A stretch of DNA of 64,000 nucleotides from Hippophae tibetana (taxonomy: Eukaryota; Streptophyta; Magnoliopsida; Rosales; Elaeagnaceae), in the NCBI GenBank assembly GCA_037013495.1, contig CM072801.1, positions 29,376,001-29,440,000 of the forward strand, written 5' to 3'. How positions within the stretch are numbered: position 1 is the first letter of the stretch; each line of letters starts with the position of its first letter. The notes below the pieces were generated by a model. It ran no database searches, was not told the origin of the DNA, and saw only the letters and a program-made list of their open reading frames with translations. A program made the position numbers and the translations under genes. Below, piece by piece: positions 24,340-36,839 of the stretch.

Positions 24340-24632
24340 TATAATAATAACCTCATCCTTTTGAAATCATATTAGCGATGTATTAATATTTTGTTAATAA
24401 AATATAAAGCTATATGGAATCAAGCTGATATTTCTAATGCTATAAGAAGCTCTAAATATAAAGTTAAGTGTAACTCTAATTTGTTACTTAAGTTGGTTAA
24501 GTTTTGATGCTTAGAAACTAATACTTTTGTATTAACTTGGGGTGTAGCAATATTTACTCTTGAAGATATGATGATTCTTGGTGGGTTTTCTATACTTGGT
24601 TTGTCAGTGACTACTCTCATAAATGACTAGGA
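24340..24632 (+). pseudogene. Plant mobile domain (PMD) transposon-protein fragment
   Basis: Plus-strand translation across shifting frames matches the plant mobile domain of MULE/Gypsy-associated and MAIL-type proteins. An alanine-isoleucine-tryptophan start (about 24411) is followed by a Trp-Gly-x-Ala ... Thr-Leu-Glu-Asp-Met-Met-x-Leu-Gly-Gly-Phe-Ser motif spread over about 24535-24600. Stops and a frameshift separate the two halves. The same sequence occurs twice, head to head, at 39566-39895. I infer a transposon-borne PMD gene, not a host MAIL gene, because of the decay and repetition. Confidence 0.5.
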
Positions 24633-24639
24633 TGACAAC

Positions 24640-25353
24640 GTCTAAATGCATAATATATTGCATATTTTCTTGATTGTTCTATTATTACACCCCTGTTTAT
24701 TTGTTTTTGAATTGTTCTCTAGAAATAATAAAGTTATAAAATATATCATATATTATTACATCAATATGTAAAAATCATAACAAGGACTTTATATGAAGTT
24801 AAATTACTAACCAACTTATTGAATTGTTTTTCTCCTCGTTTATTCAAGTACTTTATATTCATTAAGTGGTTCAAAGTATGAAAACACATAATTTCTTACA
24901 AATTTGGAAGTTTTGTATTCCATCCATGCCTTATTTACAATATTGTGACACTTGTTTATCCAATTATTGGAAAATTTAAAATGATTATGTAAAAAAAAAC
25001 ATATTTTAGAGGAGATATAATACAAAAGTATATAATATATGTAATTAATTATAAAACAAAATAGACTTACATAAATGATTTTTCATATCTTATACTTTTC
25101 AGCATCTTCAATCTTATATTTTTACATTTAATACATGAGCATCAAATCATACTAATTTCATTATTAATATTTTTAAGAGAAAATTTCAAGAAAATTTGAA
25201 CTCCAGAAATATAAAATCCATCAAAACATCATATAAAAATAAATACATAAAATTCAAACAATTAATAAACTCATTATAACATTAAAAATATATAATATAT
25301 ATTAATTTACATATATATAAATGCATGTAATTATAATAAATAGTTTATACATA

Positions 25354-25394
<41 letters not shown>

Positions 25395-27272
25395 GTAATA
25401 AATATTAATAAAGTCATTATACATTATATATATATATATGTTATATTATATTATATTATATTATATATTATGTACATGTAAATAATTTTAAAAAAATTTA
25501 AGTTTAAAATAAATTAATATATATCAAAAATATAAATACATAAAATTATTAAAATAAATAAATAAAAATATCTTCTTCTCTTCTAAATTTGAATAAAAAT
25601 ATACAATCTACATAACACAAAAATATATATAAATAATAAATAACATATAATATATATTAAAATAAAAAAAATAATTTTACAAAATTTATATATAAATAAA
25701 AAGTGTAAAATAATTCATAGAAATACTTACAAGAATAAAATTAAATGACAAAATAAAAAAAAATGAAAAAAATGGTATTTGATGTTTATCTCAAAAGAGT
25801 TTTACTTATATTTTGTTTTCAAGATTATTATGTATCGTACTTAACATTGTATTTTATTCTTTCGAAGATAGGAGGCTTAATGTTATCAATTTTGATTGCC
25901 CACGTCTTAATTGTTATTCATGATTAATATCTCTTATTTATTTTTAAAATTTTTTATTTGAACATTAATGAAATATTTTTATTCTAGTTAAAAAAAAAGC
26001 CAAAACGAAACAATAAAGCCACATGACATACCCACATTTTATATATGGAAAGACCTAAATGTGATAATCTTAGTTACATTATATTTTTATTCAAAAATAA
26101 ATTAAATATTTTAATAATTATTAGAACCAATAAAAATTGACATATCGTAAGAATGAAATCTTATTTTATTAGAAGTTATATATTATTCCTACGGTGCTTC
26201 AACTCAATTAGATAGAAAATAAATGCAAGAATTTTTATTGAAGTAAACAATTGTCTATTAATTTTTTTAAAACAACCACCAACAAAATTAAGGGGGAATG
26301 ATCTTAACAATCTTATAATTGTTTTATAAAAATACATCAAAATATTATAATTATCATGAGAGTCTTAATTTTCTAACAAAAAATATGTAAATTGATACTA
26401 AGTTGATTACTATTTTTTTTATTATATATTATTATTAATATCAATGATTTGTATTTATTTTTAATATAATTTTTTATAAAAATAAATTATCAACGTAATT
26501 ATTTATATAAAATTCCGTTCTAGAAGCACATTTTAAAAAATATTTTTGAAATAATAAATTAATAAAAAAAATACAATGGGAGGTAACTTCATGCTTTCGG
26601 TCGTAAAAATTATCTCGTAGCCGACATGATAAATTGATTCAAGCTACGCATTAAATACAGATACAAACAAAATAATAACTGCAAAGATTAAGCTAACACA
26701 GAAAACATATTTATGCAACATCTGTCTGAAAGCTAACAGTCTCCTAAGAACACAAACAATCGAAAGTAAAACACAAATGCCCGTTTAGGGTTTGTTAATT
26801 TTGCTGGGTTGGGATCGGAATTATGGCCGGAAGATAACAGGAGATCAGTTGGAAGTTTATTAATTTGTAATTCGTTATTGTGTATTTAGTAAATAATTAT
26901 TTTTAGTAAACAAAATCAATAATTAATATAAAAGTAAGGTAGATATTTTTTATAAAAATAATAAAAATTTTATACGTTATTTAATAATTATAATTTTCTT
27001 TTATATATTTTTATTAAAAATTACTCTTAATATTCTTAACTAAAATGATTTCTCTCCATTGTGCTAAAATATAATTATTATTTATTTATTTTTATAAAAT
27101 ATAGTTATTTTTTGAAAAAATTGATTTATTATAAATGATATATTAATTAATTATATATTAAGATAAATAAATTTTATTATTTCAAGAATACGTTTTCTAT
27201 ATGCAATAAAGCAAAATTATGGCAAAAGAAACTTCCCAATCAAAGATCTGCATCTAATTACTGACCACCAGA
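24640..27272. other. AT-rich region upstream of the NPF gene
   Basis: No gene was recognised. It contains simple repeats and long A/T runs. The last few hundred bases must hold the NPF promoter, but TATA-like words are too frequent here to pick one. Confidence 0.4.
25352..25466. repeat. (TAA)n, (AT)n and (TATAT)n microsatellite cluster
   Basis: A run of about 14 AAT triplets (25352-25394) is followed by alternating AT near 25425-25438 and a pentamer-like ttatattata run at 25440-25466. Confidence 0.9.
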
Positions 27273-30200
27273 ATGGTCATCGCCGACCAAGAAACTCCTC
27301 TTCTATACGAAGCCGTAGATGGTGCCGTCGACTACAAAAGCCGTCCGGTCTTCCGATTCAGTTCCGGCGGTTGGAGATCCGCTTCCTTCATCTTAGGTAA
27401 ATACTATTGAGCTCCATCAATTATTCTTTTTATTTTTTGCTAACTATGAGGTCCACCATATTGATATCTGAATCCATTGCTACTCAATCGCTCTGTTTAG
27501 AATTAGAAATACCTCCCTGGTAACAATATCGTTGACATTTATTAAGGTGTGGAAATTGCTGAGAGGTTTGCCTACTATGGAATTGCCTCCAACCTCATAA
27601 CCTATTTGACTGGGCCTTTGGGACAGTCCACGGCCTTGGCGGCACAGGGCGTTAATGTTTGGTCTGGAACGGCGTCGTTGTTGCCTTTGTTTGGTGCTTT
27701 TGTGGCCGACTCTTATCTTGGCCGCTTCCGTACCATTATTGTTGCTTCTCTGCTCTACATTTTGGTCAGTTTCGTTCCTTCTTTATCTCAATACTCGTAC
27801 TTGTTCATGATCTTCCATTTTTTCTAATGGGAATTCGATGAGTTGTTTAAACTGAAAGTTTGACATTTTTCTCATTCCTATACACAATCTTGCCCTAAAT
27901 GTTAGTACTTTTCCCAGTTGTCGACACTTTAATCATTGGGCACGTTTACTAATCCATAATGGAATATGACATAGAATTTGAGAGGAATTGGAAAAAAATG
28001 AATCGAAAATTGAAGTTTTTTTTTCTCCTCCGGACAAAGGAAATTGAAGGAATTTGAAAAAGAAGAATTGTAATTAATATATTGTTTTTGATTGTGTTTA
28101 CTTATTTTATTGTAGAATTGGAATAAAATAATTATTGTTTTACTGAAATGTCGGTGTTAATTTGAGAAGATAAGGTTCAAATTATTTCGAGGAATTTAAT
28201 TACGGACTTTCCCATGGTAATTTCACGAAAAATTAGTAATTTAATTCCTTATATTTGTTTGAGGTGCTAATTACTTGAAGAATTTTTTTGAAAGTAAACA
28301 AGTGAGAGAATCATTACTTGTAATTTAATTTCCACTTATAAGTAAACATGCTTATTATGGTTTGTTCTTAGTACCCTAAGTTCCAAACAAATTCACCTAG
28401 AATGCTTACTTTTATTGATTTTGTTGAACATGGGATTTCTGCTCATCTGGACTCACACTTTCACATAACTAAGGAATGCTTTATTATTATGTTTCAAGAC
28501 TACCAATCGTAAGTAGTGAAATTAAGTTTTATTGTATTTTGAACTATGTTATCTCGACTCGGCACATTGCCCCTCAGTATCAGTGTCGACGAGACACAAC
28601 ACCGACACCGGTATGAGATACGTATCGAACATGACTACTTTTACATCAGACTCATCATAACCACCATCATGGAGGAGTATGAGGAGAAATGAAGAGAAGA
28701 AGAAGACGGCGGCTAGAACAAGATTTTTGCACAGAGCAAGAAGTCTAGTCTTCCCTCTTTAGAATAGAAAACGAAGGTGGTGGTGTTAACCAGAAACAAA
28801 ACAAGGAGGAAAAAAAAAACCAAATTGAAATTAGGGCATCTCATGAAATGCACTGTTTTTTATAAAATTTGGACTGGACTTTCTTATATTTAATGTTGGT
28901 CTTTAAATAGTTTTGTTGGTTTTTAAATAGTTTTTTGTATCTTTAAAAGGGGCCATCAACCCAAAAAACAAAATTAAAAAGGGGCTTCACACCTCAAAAA
29001 TCTTTAAAAGGGAATCCACAATACAAAATGAAGGCAACACACTTAAAAATATATCATACAAAACTGTAATTATATAATAGCTATAACTTAAATACAACAA
29101 AAATCTAAAGTAAATTTTAATTATATAACAAATGTATGATATACATTCATACAATATATATATATATATATATATATATTAAATATAATTTATAAAATAA
29201 TATACCATGTCAAAGTGTATGTGTCCAATTATTGGACACAAATCCCTGCATCTATAAATTTTAAAAATTATGAATCCGAGCTCCAAATACAGACCTGTAT
29301 CTCATGCTCCTTCTCAAGTCCGTGTAACATAGATTCTGAATGCTGTGCCCAACTGCAAGGTTTTTCCTCAGTTTTGAAAATAACACTATCCACTTTTGTT
29401 TATGTGTTACCATATTTATATTGAGCAAGAGAAACATCCAGATGCCAATTATGTAGAGAAAATAAGAACATGTGGATTACTTATTAAATAGGGATAACAA
29501 GTAAATAGAATCCATCCTCCCATATTATTCTCCCGTAGTCCCCTTCACTTATAGGACTTGGAGATTTTTTTTGCTTCTAGCTTTCAAATTTATTTCTTTC
29601 TCCAAATAAAAATGTTTTGCTTCACGTAGTTATTAAGAGAGAGATTAGTATTGCTTGTATTGTGTTATTTATGTTTACTGTAAGCCTTACGAGTGTTAGT
29701 ATGTACTATGTAAGGCATACTTAGAGTAGTATGGTGATTTGGAAGTTAGTTATAACTAACTTCACATATCTTAGGATTGTATATATATGTGTACTTAGCC
29801 CTAATGATTATAACATAGTAAATCCATTTCAATCATTCCATTCTCTAAACTTCATATGGTATCAGAGCTATGATTTTTGTTGATCATCAATGGTGGTGAA
29901 TCAATCTTTTTCTCCTGTTACACCTCTTACAACGTTAGGGTTAGATGCTTCTCTGTTGCGACTCACCCAAGTCTCATCACCAGTGATGATTGATCCTCTT
30001 GTTGAAATGAATTTCTCGATCAAGCTTGATCGCACTAACTTTCTTGTTTGGCATGAGCAATTGCTTGCTGTAATCACTGTATTTGAATTAGAAAATTACA
30101 TCAATGCTTCTCTACCAGTGCCTGCACCGATCATGTTTGGATCTGGTGGAATCAATCCTGATTTCGAGATCTAGACTCAAATGGATGGAACTATAAAGTC

Positions 30201-33200
30201 CTGGCACTATGGCTCCATTGGAGCCCCTATTCTTTCACATCTTCCCTGTATTGGAATAGCTACACAGATGTGTACTGCTATTGAGAAAAAGTTCTTAGGT
30301 TCTTCTCGTTCTCAGATCATGGATCTGAGGCTTCCACTACAAACTGTTTAGAAAGGCAGTTTGTCTATAGATGACTACCTGCAAAGAGCTAAGGAAATTT
30401 AACTGATAAGGATCTAATCCTGTGTGTGATTAGAGTACTAGATTCTAGGTATAACTCTTTTATCTTTTCGTTGCCAATCCATGGAGGTTCTATGTCTTTG
30501 ATGACTTGCACAACCTACTTCCTGGCCATGAACGTACATTGGAGTATCATGCTAGTCAAGATAGTCTTTCAGCAGCTTATCAAGCACATCTCATTTCACT
30601 AAGTGCTAATGCAAGCTCCTTGAGTGCCCTTTTTGCTAAAACCTTGGCACCTCCTTCTCAGAGATGTGGTCCTCCTAGATGTCAATTGAATCTTCAAGAT
30701 TTCCTTCAAAGGAGTGATGCTGGTTTAGGACAGGCTAAGAAGCCTGACTACAATAACAACATGAACAAAAAGAGTTCTGGCTCATCAAACACTATTTAGT
30801 GTCAATTATGTGGTAAACTTGGTCATAGTGCACAAAAGTGTTTTCAGCTTCGTGATTTACTTCTTGGAAAAGCTGGTTTTGCTTCAGCCTTCCTTGCTGA
30901 TTCGAATGTTTCACCACTAACTCCAGAGCCTTCTCAATGGTTGTTAGACTCTGGAGCAACACATCATCTCACTAGTAATCCAGCTACTCTTCATTTCTCA
31001 ATGCCTTACTTAGGTCATGAGACTGTGATAGTAGGTAATGGCATCTCCTTAGTTATCAAACATTTAGGTTCTAGCACCATGAGAGTGAATGATAGTGTTC
31101 TACATTTGCATAAAATTTTGCATACACCACACGAGTGCCTTCCAATCTCTTGTTTGTGTATCATTTGTGTGTTGATAATGATTTAAGTGTTCAGTTCAGT
31201 GCTAATTCTTTTTCTGTAAAGAAGGCACACACAGAGAGGATATTGGCTCAAGGAGGTGACATGCTCCAGCACTTAGCTTCTGGTACGAGTTCTAGCATTA
31301 ACTCATATAAATAATAGTGGTTGGCGCACTAGATCAGCACATCCATCTAATAAGGTGTTGAATTTACTAGTGCATCAATCTCTACTTCCAAAACACATCA
31401 GGTGGCAAAAAGACAAAGTTGTCTTGCTTGCAAAAGCTTAAGTTCACTTAGTAATATGACCCCAATCATGAATAATTGGTCCTTGCCTGTTAACTATTGT
31501 GTAAACCCAAACATGTGATGAAGTTTGAATTTCAGAGCAGATTCACTTTCATTAATTTTTCTGTCTTATTAGACATATCCTTTTTCTTAACAGGGTTAAC
31601 AGTAACAATGTTATACAGTCAGAAAATTCCTTTTTATTTTTATTTTATTTTATCAAAGAAATAGTGAAAAAGTAACTTTATCTTGGTTCGTAGCAATTGA
31701 GCTCATAGAAGTCTTGCTTTATTTAAGTGCTAACTGTTCTTGGTTAAAATTGAAATGAACCACAGGGACTAGGTTTGTTGACCATCTCAGCCGTGCTGTC
31801 TTCCGTTGGTTCTTCTGACTGCCAAACTACCCCTGAAGTAACATCATGTTCTCCTTCTCATGTTCAAGTGATATTGTTCTTCTTCTCTCTGTATCTTGTA
31901 GCTCTTGGTCAAGGTGGACATAAACCTTGTGTTCAGGCGTTCGGTGCAGACCAATTTGATGGGCAGGATATAGAGGAGAGCAAAGCCAAAAGTTCATTCT
32001 TCAATTGGTGGTATTTTGGAATGTGTGGAGGCACCTTAGTTACAGTTTCAATTCTAAACTACATACAAGACAATCTTAGTTGGGGTTTAGGATTTGGAAT
32101 CCCTTGTATTGCAATGATTGTTGCACTCATCGTTTTCTTGCTTGGAGCAAGAACTTATCGGTATAACATTGAAGGAGATAACGGAAGTCCTTTTGTGAGA
32201 ATTGGAAAAGTCTTTGTTGCAGCATTTAGGAATAGGAAAACAACTGCATCAGCTATAGCTGCTGAAGAGGAAGCTCGGGGAATCCTACCAGACCGAGGTT
32301 CTAAACAATTCAAGTGAGTGTATCAGTCTTTTTTATCATTTGAATAAATATTCTTCTAGAAATTTTGAGTGCGTGCGTATGGATGGGTAAAACCTCAAAG
32401 AAGTGTTCCAAAATTACTTATAAGGCAGTACCTAGAGACATACCTGGAGTTAAGAAAGATAATTCAAACTGTGGCAAGAGCATTGGCCAGGAAGAAAGAT
32501 GCTTATAGCTTTTAGAGGATAGGTGCACTTTTGCTTCTTGAGTTTCTAACTTTCCATAAAATCCCATCTAACATAATATGGATTCTAATGTTGCAGGTTT
32601 CTCAACAAAGCATTAATTACACCAGATGGCTTGAAGGAAGATGGAAAAGTGTGTAGCACTGTTGAGGTTGAAGAAGCAAAGGCTGTTGTTAGACTTGTTC
32701 CAATATGGGCAACATGCTTGATGTATGCCGTAGTCTTTGCACAGACTTCAACTTTCTTTACCAAGCAAGGTGTTACCATGGAAAGAAAAATAGGTCCTGG
32801 GTTTGAAATACCAGCTGCTTCTCTTCAAAGCTTCATCAGCCTTGCCATTGTTCTCTTCATTCCCATTTATGATTGCATTTTTGTTCCCTTGATCAGAGCT
32901 TTCACCAGGAAACCATCTGGCATCACAATGTTACAAAGAATAGGAATTGGGATGTTACTATCTGCTCTTTCCATGGTAATTGCGGCTCTGGTAGAAAGTA
33001 GAAGGCTGAAAAATGCTTCTGACTATGATCTCGTTGATATGCCAAGTTTAACAGTTCCAATGAGTGTATGGTGGTTAGTTCCTCAATACCTTTTGTTTGG
33101 AATAGCTGATGCTTTTACCATGGTTGGTCTACAAGAATTCTTCTATGATCAGGTCCCTAATGAACTGAGAAGCATAGGGCTCGCACTCTACCTTAGTATC

Positions 33201-33413
33201 TTTGGGGTGGGTAACTTCCTAAGTAGCTTTCTAATTTCTGCAATTCAGAATGTAACTGGTGGAGCTGGCCAAGATAACTGGTTCTCCAACAATCTGAACC
33301 GGGCACATCTCGATTACTTCTATTGGCTACTTGCTGGGCTCAGCGTAGTAGAGTTGGCTGTGTACTGTTACTTTGCCAAGTCTTACATATACAATAAAGG
33401 TGGCACGGTATGA
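27273..33413 (+). CDS. NRT1/PTR family (NPF, NPF5-like) transporter, complete, four exons
   Basis: Exons are 27273-27396, 27547-27764, 31766-32313 and 32597-33413, all with GT-AG introns (150, 4001 and 283 bp). The joined frame is 1,707 nt and gives 568 residues, the usual NPF length, with no stops. NPF proteins are membrane proton-coupled transporters with about 12 helices that carry nitrate, peptides or other small solutes; the substrate cannot be read from sequence. Visible signatures are ExxER at residues 44-48 (proton coupling), the PTR2-type block [15 protein letters not shown] at 91-105, a Gly-Gly-His-Lys-Pro ... Asp-Gln-Phe-Asp loop at 164-179, and the FFNWWYFG signature at 192-199. 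The N-terminal PLL ... DYKxRP pattern suggests the NPF5 clade. The start is the first ATG in frame and gives a typical N-terminus. Intron 2 contains two mobile elements but splice sites are intact. Confidence 0.93.
27938..28353. mobile_element. MITE-like element in NPF intron 2
   Basis: The left end GGGCACGTTTACTAATC and the reverse complement of the right end, GCATGTTTACTTATAAG, form imperfect terminal inverted repeats around about 410 non-coding bases. The sequence and length fit a small non-autonomous DNA transposon. The target duplication is unclear, so the superfamily is not assigned. Confidence 0.5.
29153..29180. repeat. (AT)n microsatellite in NPF intron 2
   Basis: About 28 bases of alternating TA. 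Confidence 0.95.
29694..31445 (+). mobile_element. 3'-truncated Copia element D in NPF intron 2
   Basis: A short LTR (start uncertain, about 29694; end 29854) is followed by a perfect tRNA-Met primer-binding site tggtatcagagc at 29857-29868. The gag frame opens at 29890 and shows the UBN2-type Leu-x-Arg-x-Asn-Phe-Leu-x-Trp block. One stop (30172) and frameshifts break it. An intact CCHC zinc knuckle lies at 30800-30841, a Copia protease site (Trp-Leu-Leu-Asp-Ser-Gly-Ala-Thr) at 30938-30961, and a gag-pre-integrase-like block at about 31306-31440. The element then stops; no integrase, RT or second LTR is present. It lies in the same orientation as the host gene. Confidence 0.8.
29857..29868 (+). 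other. Primer-binding site of Copia D
   Basis: tggtatcagagc is an exact match to the 3' end of initiator methionine tRNA as used by plant Copia elements. Confidence 0.9.
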
Positions 33414-34737
33414 TTGGTGTTTTCTATTATGGCAGTTATAATTGAGGCACTGAAACTGTGAGGGAGGGGGTTGGGTGTAATTGTTATATAAATGCAGGGC
33501 TAGCCATCTGTGTCACTACGAAAATTGGTACGCAATATAGGGAATGTAGGTTTTGGTTGTGTAATATTGGGCGCTCGATACGCTTTGGCTGCAAAGAATT
33601 TATGGTCAGTTTGTAAAGCAAGTAAAGTCCAGATTAAGTTAGATGATGAATTATCCTGGACCCCTTGTGTGACTGGTCTGTAACAAGTTTAGTTTCCTGA
33701 AGATCAGTAGTCATACCTTCGTTGCCATGCATTACTCCCAAAATGGGATTATTAGCATAAAAAGAGGTAACCATGTAACATTTATTTTAAAGGGACTTTT
33801 ATATATATCTTAATCATCATCTAAGGGATTGATGCTTTAAAATTAGTCAAATCCCCACTCTCCTAAACAATTTAGCAAGTCTAATACCCAAGTGGCAGTT
33901 CATTTAAGAAGAATTATATCTTTATTGTTGGTGTGTTAAGTTTTTACTTATTATTATTATTTTAAAGTTTATAAGATATGTATCTAATTAAAGTAGATGA
34001 GTTGAATAAATTATTTTTAATTTTTTATTAATTTATAATTTAACAACTTAAACAAAGCGATTAAACATGTAATCGCGTGTAAAAATAAAATGTAAAAATA
34101 AAATAATAATATATATTTTTAGGTGAAAATAATTTAGGTCATAATTATGATATAAGAGAAAAACTACCGGTCTATTAGATCATGAATAGACCATCTATTT
34201 TTTTAATGTGAAAATCAAATGTTTAAGTATAAATTGTCTTATGTTACCTTCGTTAAGATCTTACCTTAATGTACTTAACTTATAAGTATTTTTTTTTCAT
34301 AGTTTTTAATGTTAGTATAAGTGGTTTCTAGATTGACGATTCAATGAGTTTTTTACCGATTAGATCGTTCACAAATTAATTGTAAAAATGATTAGTATAA
34401 AAACACAAGTATCTGTGTGTGTTTTATAATGAATTTAATAATGAATTTAATAATAAATAAATTTAAAATATGTCATTTGGATCAAATCTTAGAACAAAAA
34501 GATTAAGTATTAGTTCAATTAAAATAATTTTTTTGAAATTTAATAATCAAATCAAATAATTATAATAACGTATAAAATTATTTAATCTAAATATTTAACC
34601 ATTAATAAAAAAGAAGCTATATAAAATTAAGAGTATCAAATAAATTTATTAATAAATACTTTATGTTTGATTCCTTTGTGCTCAATTCTTATCTATATAT
34701 AACTATAACTATATATTATCAACTGCTGAATGTCACC
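33414..34737. other. NPF 3' UTR and AT-rich downstream spacer
   Basis: The first few hundred bases after the stop are of mixed composition and probably hold the 3' UTR; no poly(A) signal stands out. From about 33900 the sequence becomes AT-rich with no recognisable gene. Confidence 0.35.
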
Positions 34738-34794
34738 AAAGGTAGTTAATTCAAAAAGTTAATATATATTAACTTTTTTGAATTAACTACCTTT
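34738..34794. repeat. 57-bp near-perfect palindrome
   Basis: The arms aaaggtagttaattcaaaaa... and ...gaattaactaccttt are reverse complements over 28 and 29 bases, differing by one extra T/A, with essentially no loop (centre atatat). It could be a tiny fold-back element or a hairpin. Confidence 0.9.
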
Positions 34795-34921
34795 CAATAA
34801 CATATTTTCCGTTCCTCTGATATTCTCCTTGTTTTTCAGCTTTGATCGGCAGTTGAAGTTTGGCAAATTCAATTTCTATTTAGGCACAGTTAGGTTTTTT
34901 CTTTTCTTTTCTGTCGTCAGT

Positions 34922-34961
<40 letters not shown>

Positions 34962-34962
34962 A
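34922..34962. repeat. (CT)n(AT)n compound microsatellite
   Basis: About 13 CT units are directly followed by about 8 AT units. Confidence 0.95.
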
Positions 34963-35199
34963 TAAGAATAATGATATTTTAGGATTAAATATATTTTGGA
35001 CCTAATTTTTGAAAACCCAATAAAAATTTTAATATTATAAAAATATATTTTTAAATTTTTTAAAATACATCTAAGAAATATTTAAACATATTTATCCAAG
35101 AGATAACTAATTGATAATTTTATAAATTGATTCAAGTTTAAATAAATATTTTAGCACAAAAAATAATTTTAGATTTATGAATGTGTTATTAAATGCATG

Positions 35200-36600
35200 A
35201 GTGCAATCCTACGTGTCATAATTATAAAATATAACCTGAAGTATGACTATCTGAAACAAATTTACAAATAAATATTTTGTTCACGAAAATAATTAACACT
35301 CATAGTTTCTACAAACTCTCCCTTTGATATTTTCGTGTGTCAAAACCTCTCACTCATTACATAACACTTATAAAAATAAGATACAAATACAATAATGTCT
35401 CATGCTCCATAGTAAAACTATTTTATGATTCGATGAATCCATATTCGCTGCAACTTGACAAGCTTGTAAGTAATTGAAATGATATAAACAAAGCATACAA
35501 TAATTTGGCTTGAAAATCTCATTGTACATTAGTTCAATTTACATAAAAATAAGTGAAGTGTAAAGAATAGTCATGTAGTATGCATTCATACCAATCAAGC
35601 TTAACATAAGCTTAATTAAATATGTTCTCCCCTGTATGCATAACAAAATAAAACATGGAAGTGAAACACACTATTCTCTCTTTCTTTTTGACATACGAGA
35701 AGGACAAAGTATTGAACAAAGCAATGAAGCTAAACTCCTCCTAAAATTATAGTGATGTAAAAATAGAGTAATGTAAAAGTGCAATGTGGTTTAAACTCTC
35801 CTGAGTTGTATGACTCTTAAACTTAAAGACTAATTAAAAAGGTAATAAATAAAAAGAAAATGTAAATGAATAAAAAATTGATTTTTTTTAATTTTCATAA
35901 ATAGCCACGTAAGCTAAACTCATTCAATCACAAACGGGCACATAATCAATTGAGAACTCATCATTCTTTATCTCAAATTTTGATTATTTATTATATAAAT
36001 AAGCAAGTAGAGTAGAAGTAGCATACAAGCACACTTGGCACATATAGTGACATATTAACATTTACCTAAAAGCAGTGTATATGTTGAAACTCAACAAATA
36101 TACCAATTTATTTATTTATGACCAATCAAGAAAGACTCAAAAAAACAAATATCACCTATCATATAAAATTATAATCGAGTCTTCAATCTCACAAAAAAAA
36201 TATCTACCAAAAAAGTACTAAAATTTTTCTTTATTTTATAAATGAGGCACATGAATTTTTTTTGAACCTCTATTGGCTCTTTCTTTTTGTGCATTCCAAG
36301 TATAAGTTTTATAAGTAGTAGTTTTTTTGCACAATCTTTCCTTTTTTTTAGCACGAGTTATAAACCTAACATGATAACTTTCACACTAGTTATGAGGTAG
36401 CTCTCTCTACTCACTGCTATAGCTTTATAAATCATAGTAGGTATCCCTCTTCATACTATATGCCTCCATATGGTAAAATTTTAATAAGCAAAAAATAGAA
36501 CTCAACACAATTTTACAATCAAGATTAGTTGAAATCCTAGACTAATTCATAAACTTTAAGCATAACATACATGTGTGTTCGTGAGTGTGTGAATAAGTTT
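35200..36600 (-). mobile_element. SIRE-like element fragment (3' LTR edge and interior)
   Basis: On the minus strand, ggttttgacacacgaaaat followed by a purine tract atcaaagggagag (about 35328-35342) precedes TGTAGAAAC (35324). This matches the layout of the polypurine tract and LTR start of the two other SIRE-like elements (ttttgacac...aaagggggagaa). The sequence above 35342 would be the non-coding interior, with scattered ctcccctgtatgc-like patches. No coding domain is seen, and the LTR extent below 35324 is undefined. Confidence 0.4.
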
Positions 36601-36839
36601 ATGTCAACATCGATCATCATATGTATAAGAATATGTGTGTGCATAAGTAAAAATTGTAGTGTAATTTATATAATAAATATCAAAATGAGTTGATTCACTA
36701 AAAATGAGGTTATATATACGCAAGTATTAAATAAATTCAATATTGTGTTGGTCAGATAAGGATTCTATTTTTCTATCTCTTTTTTTTAAGTTTTACTAAT
36801 AAATAAATAAAGTTTTACTAATATCGTGTTGGTCATAAT

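Noticed and set aside
28540..28640. cgacac/gtgtcg-rich patch in NPF intron 2 as a possible regulatory site
   Set aside because: It is short, unstructured and resembles common plant repeat debris; nothing supports a function.
32585..32779. 64-residue minus-strand open frame
   Set aside because: Shadow of NPF exon 4.
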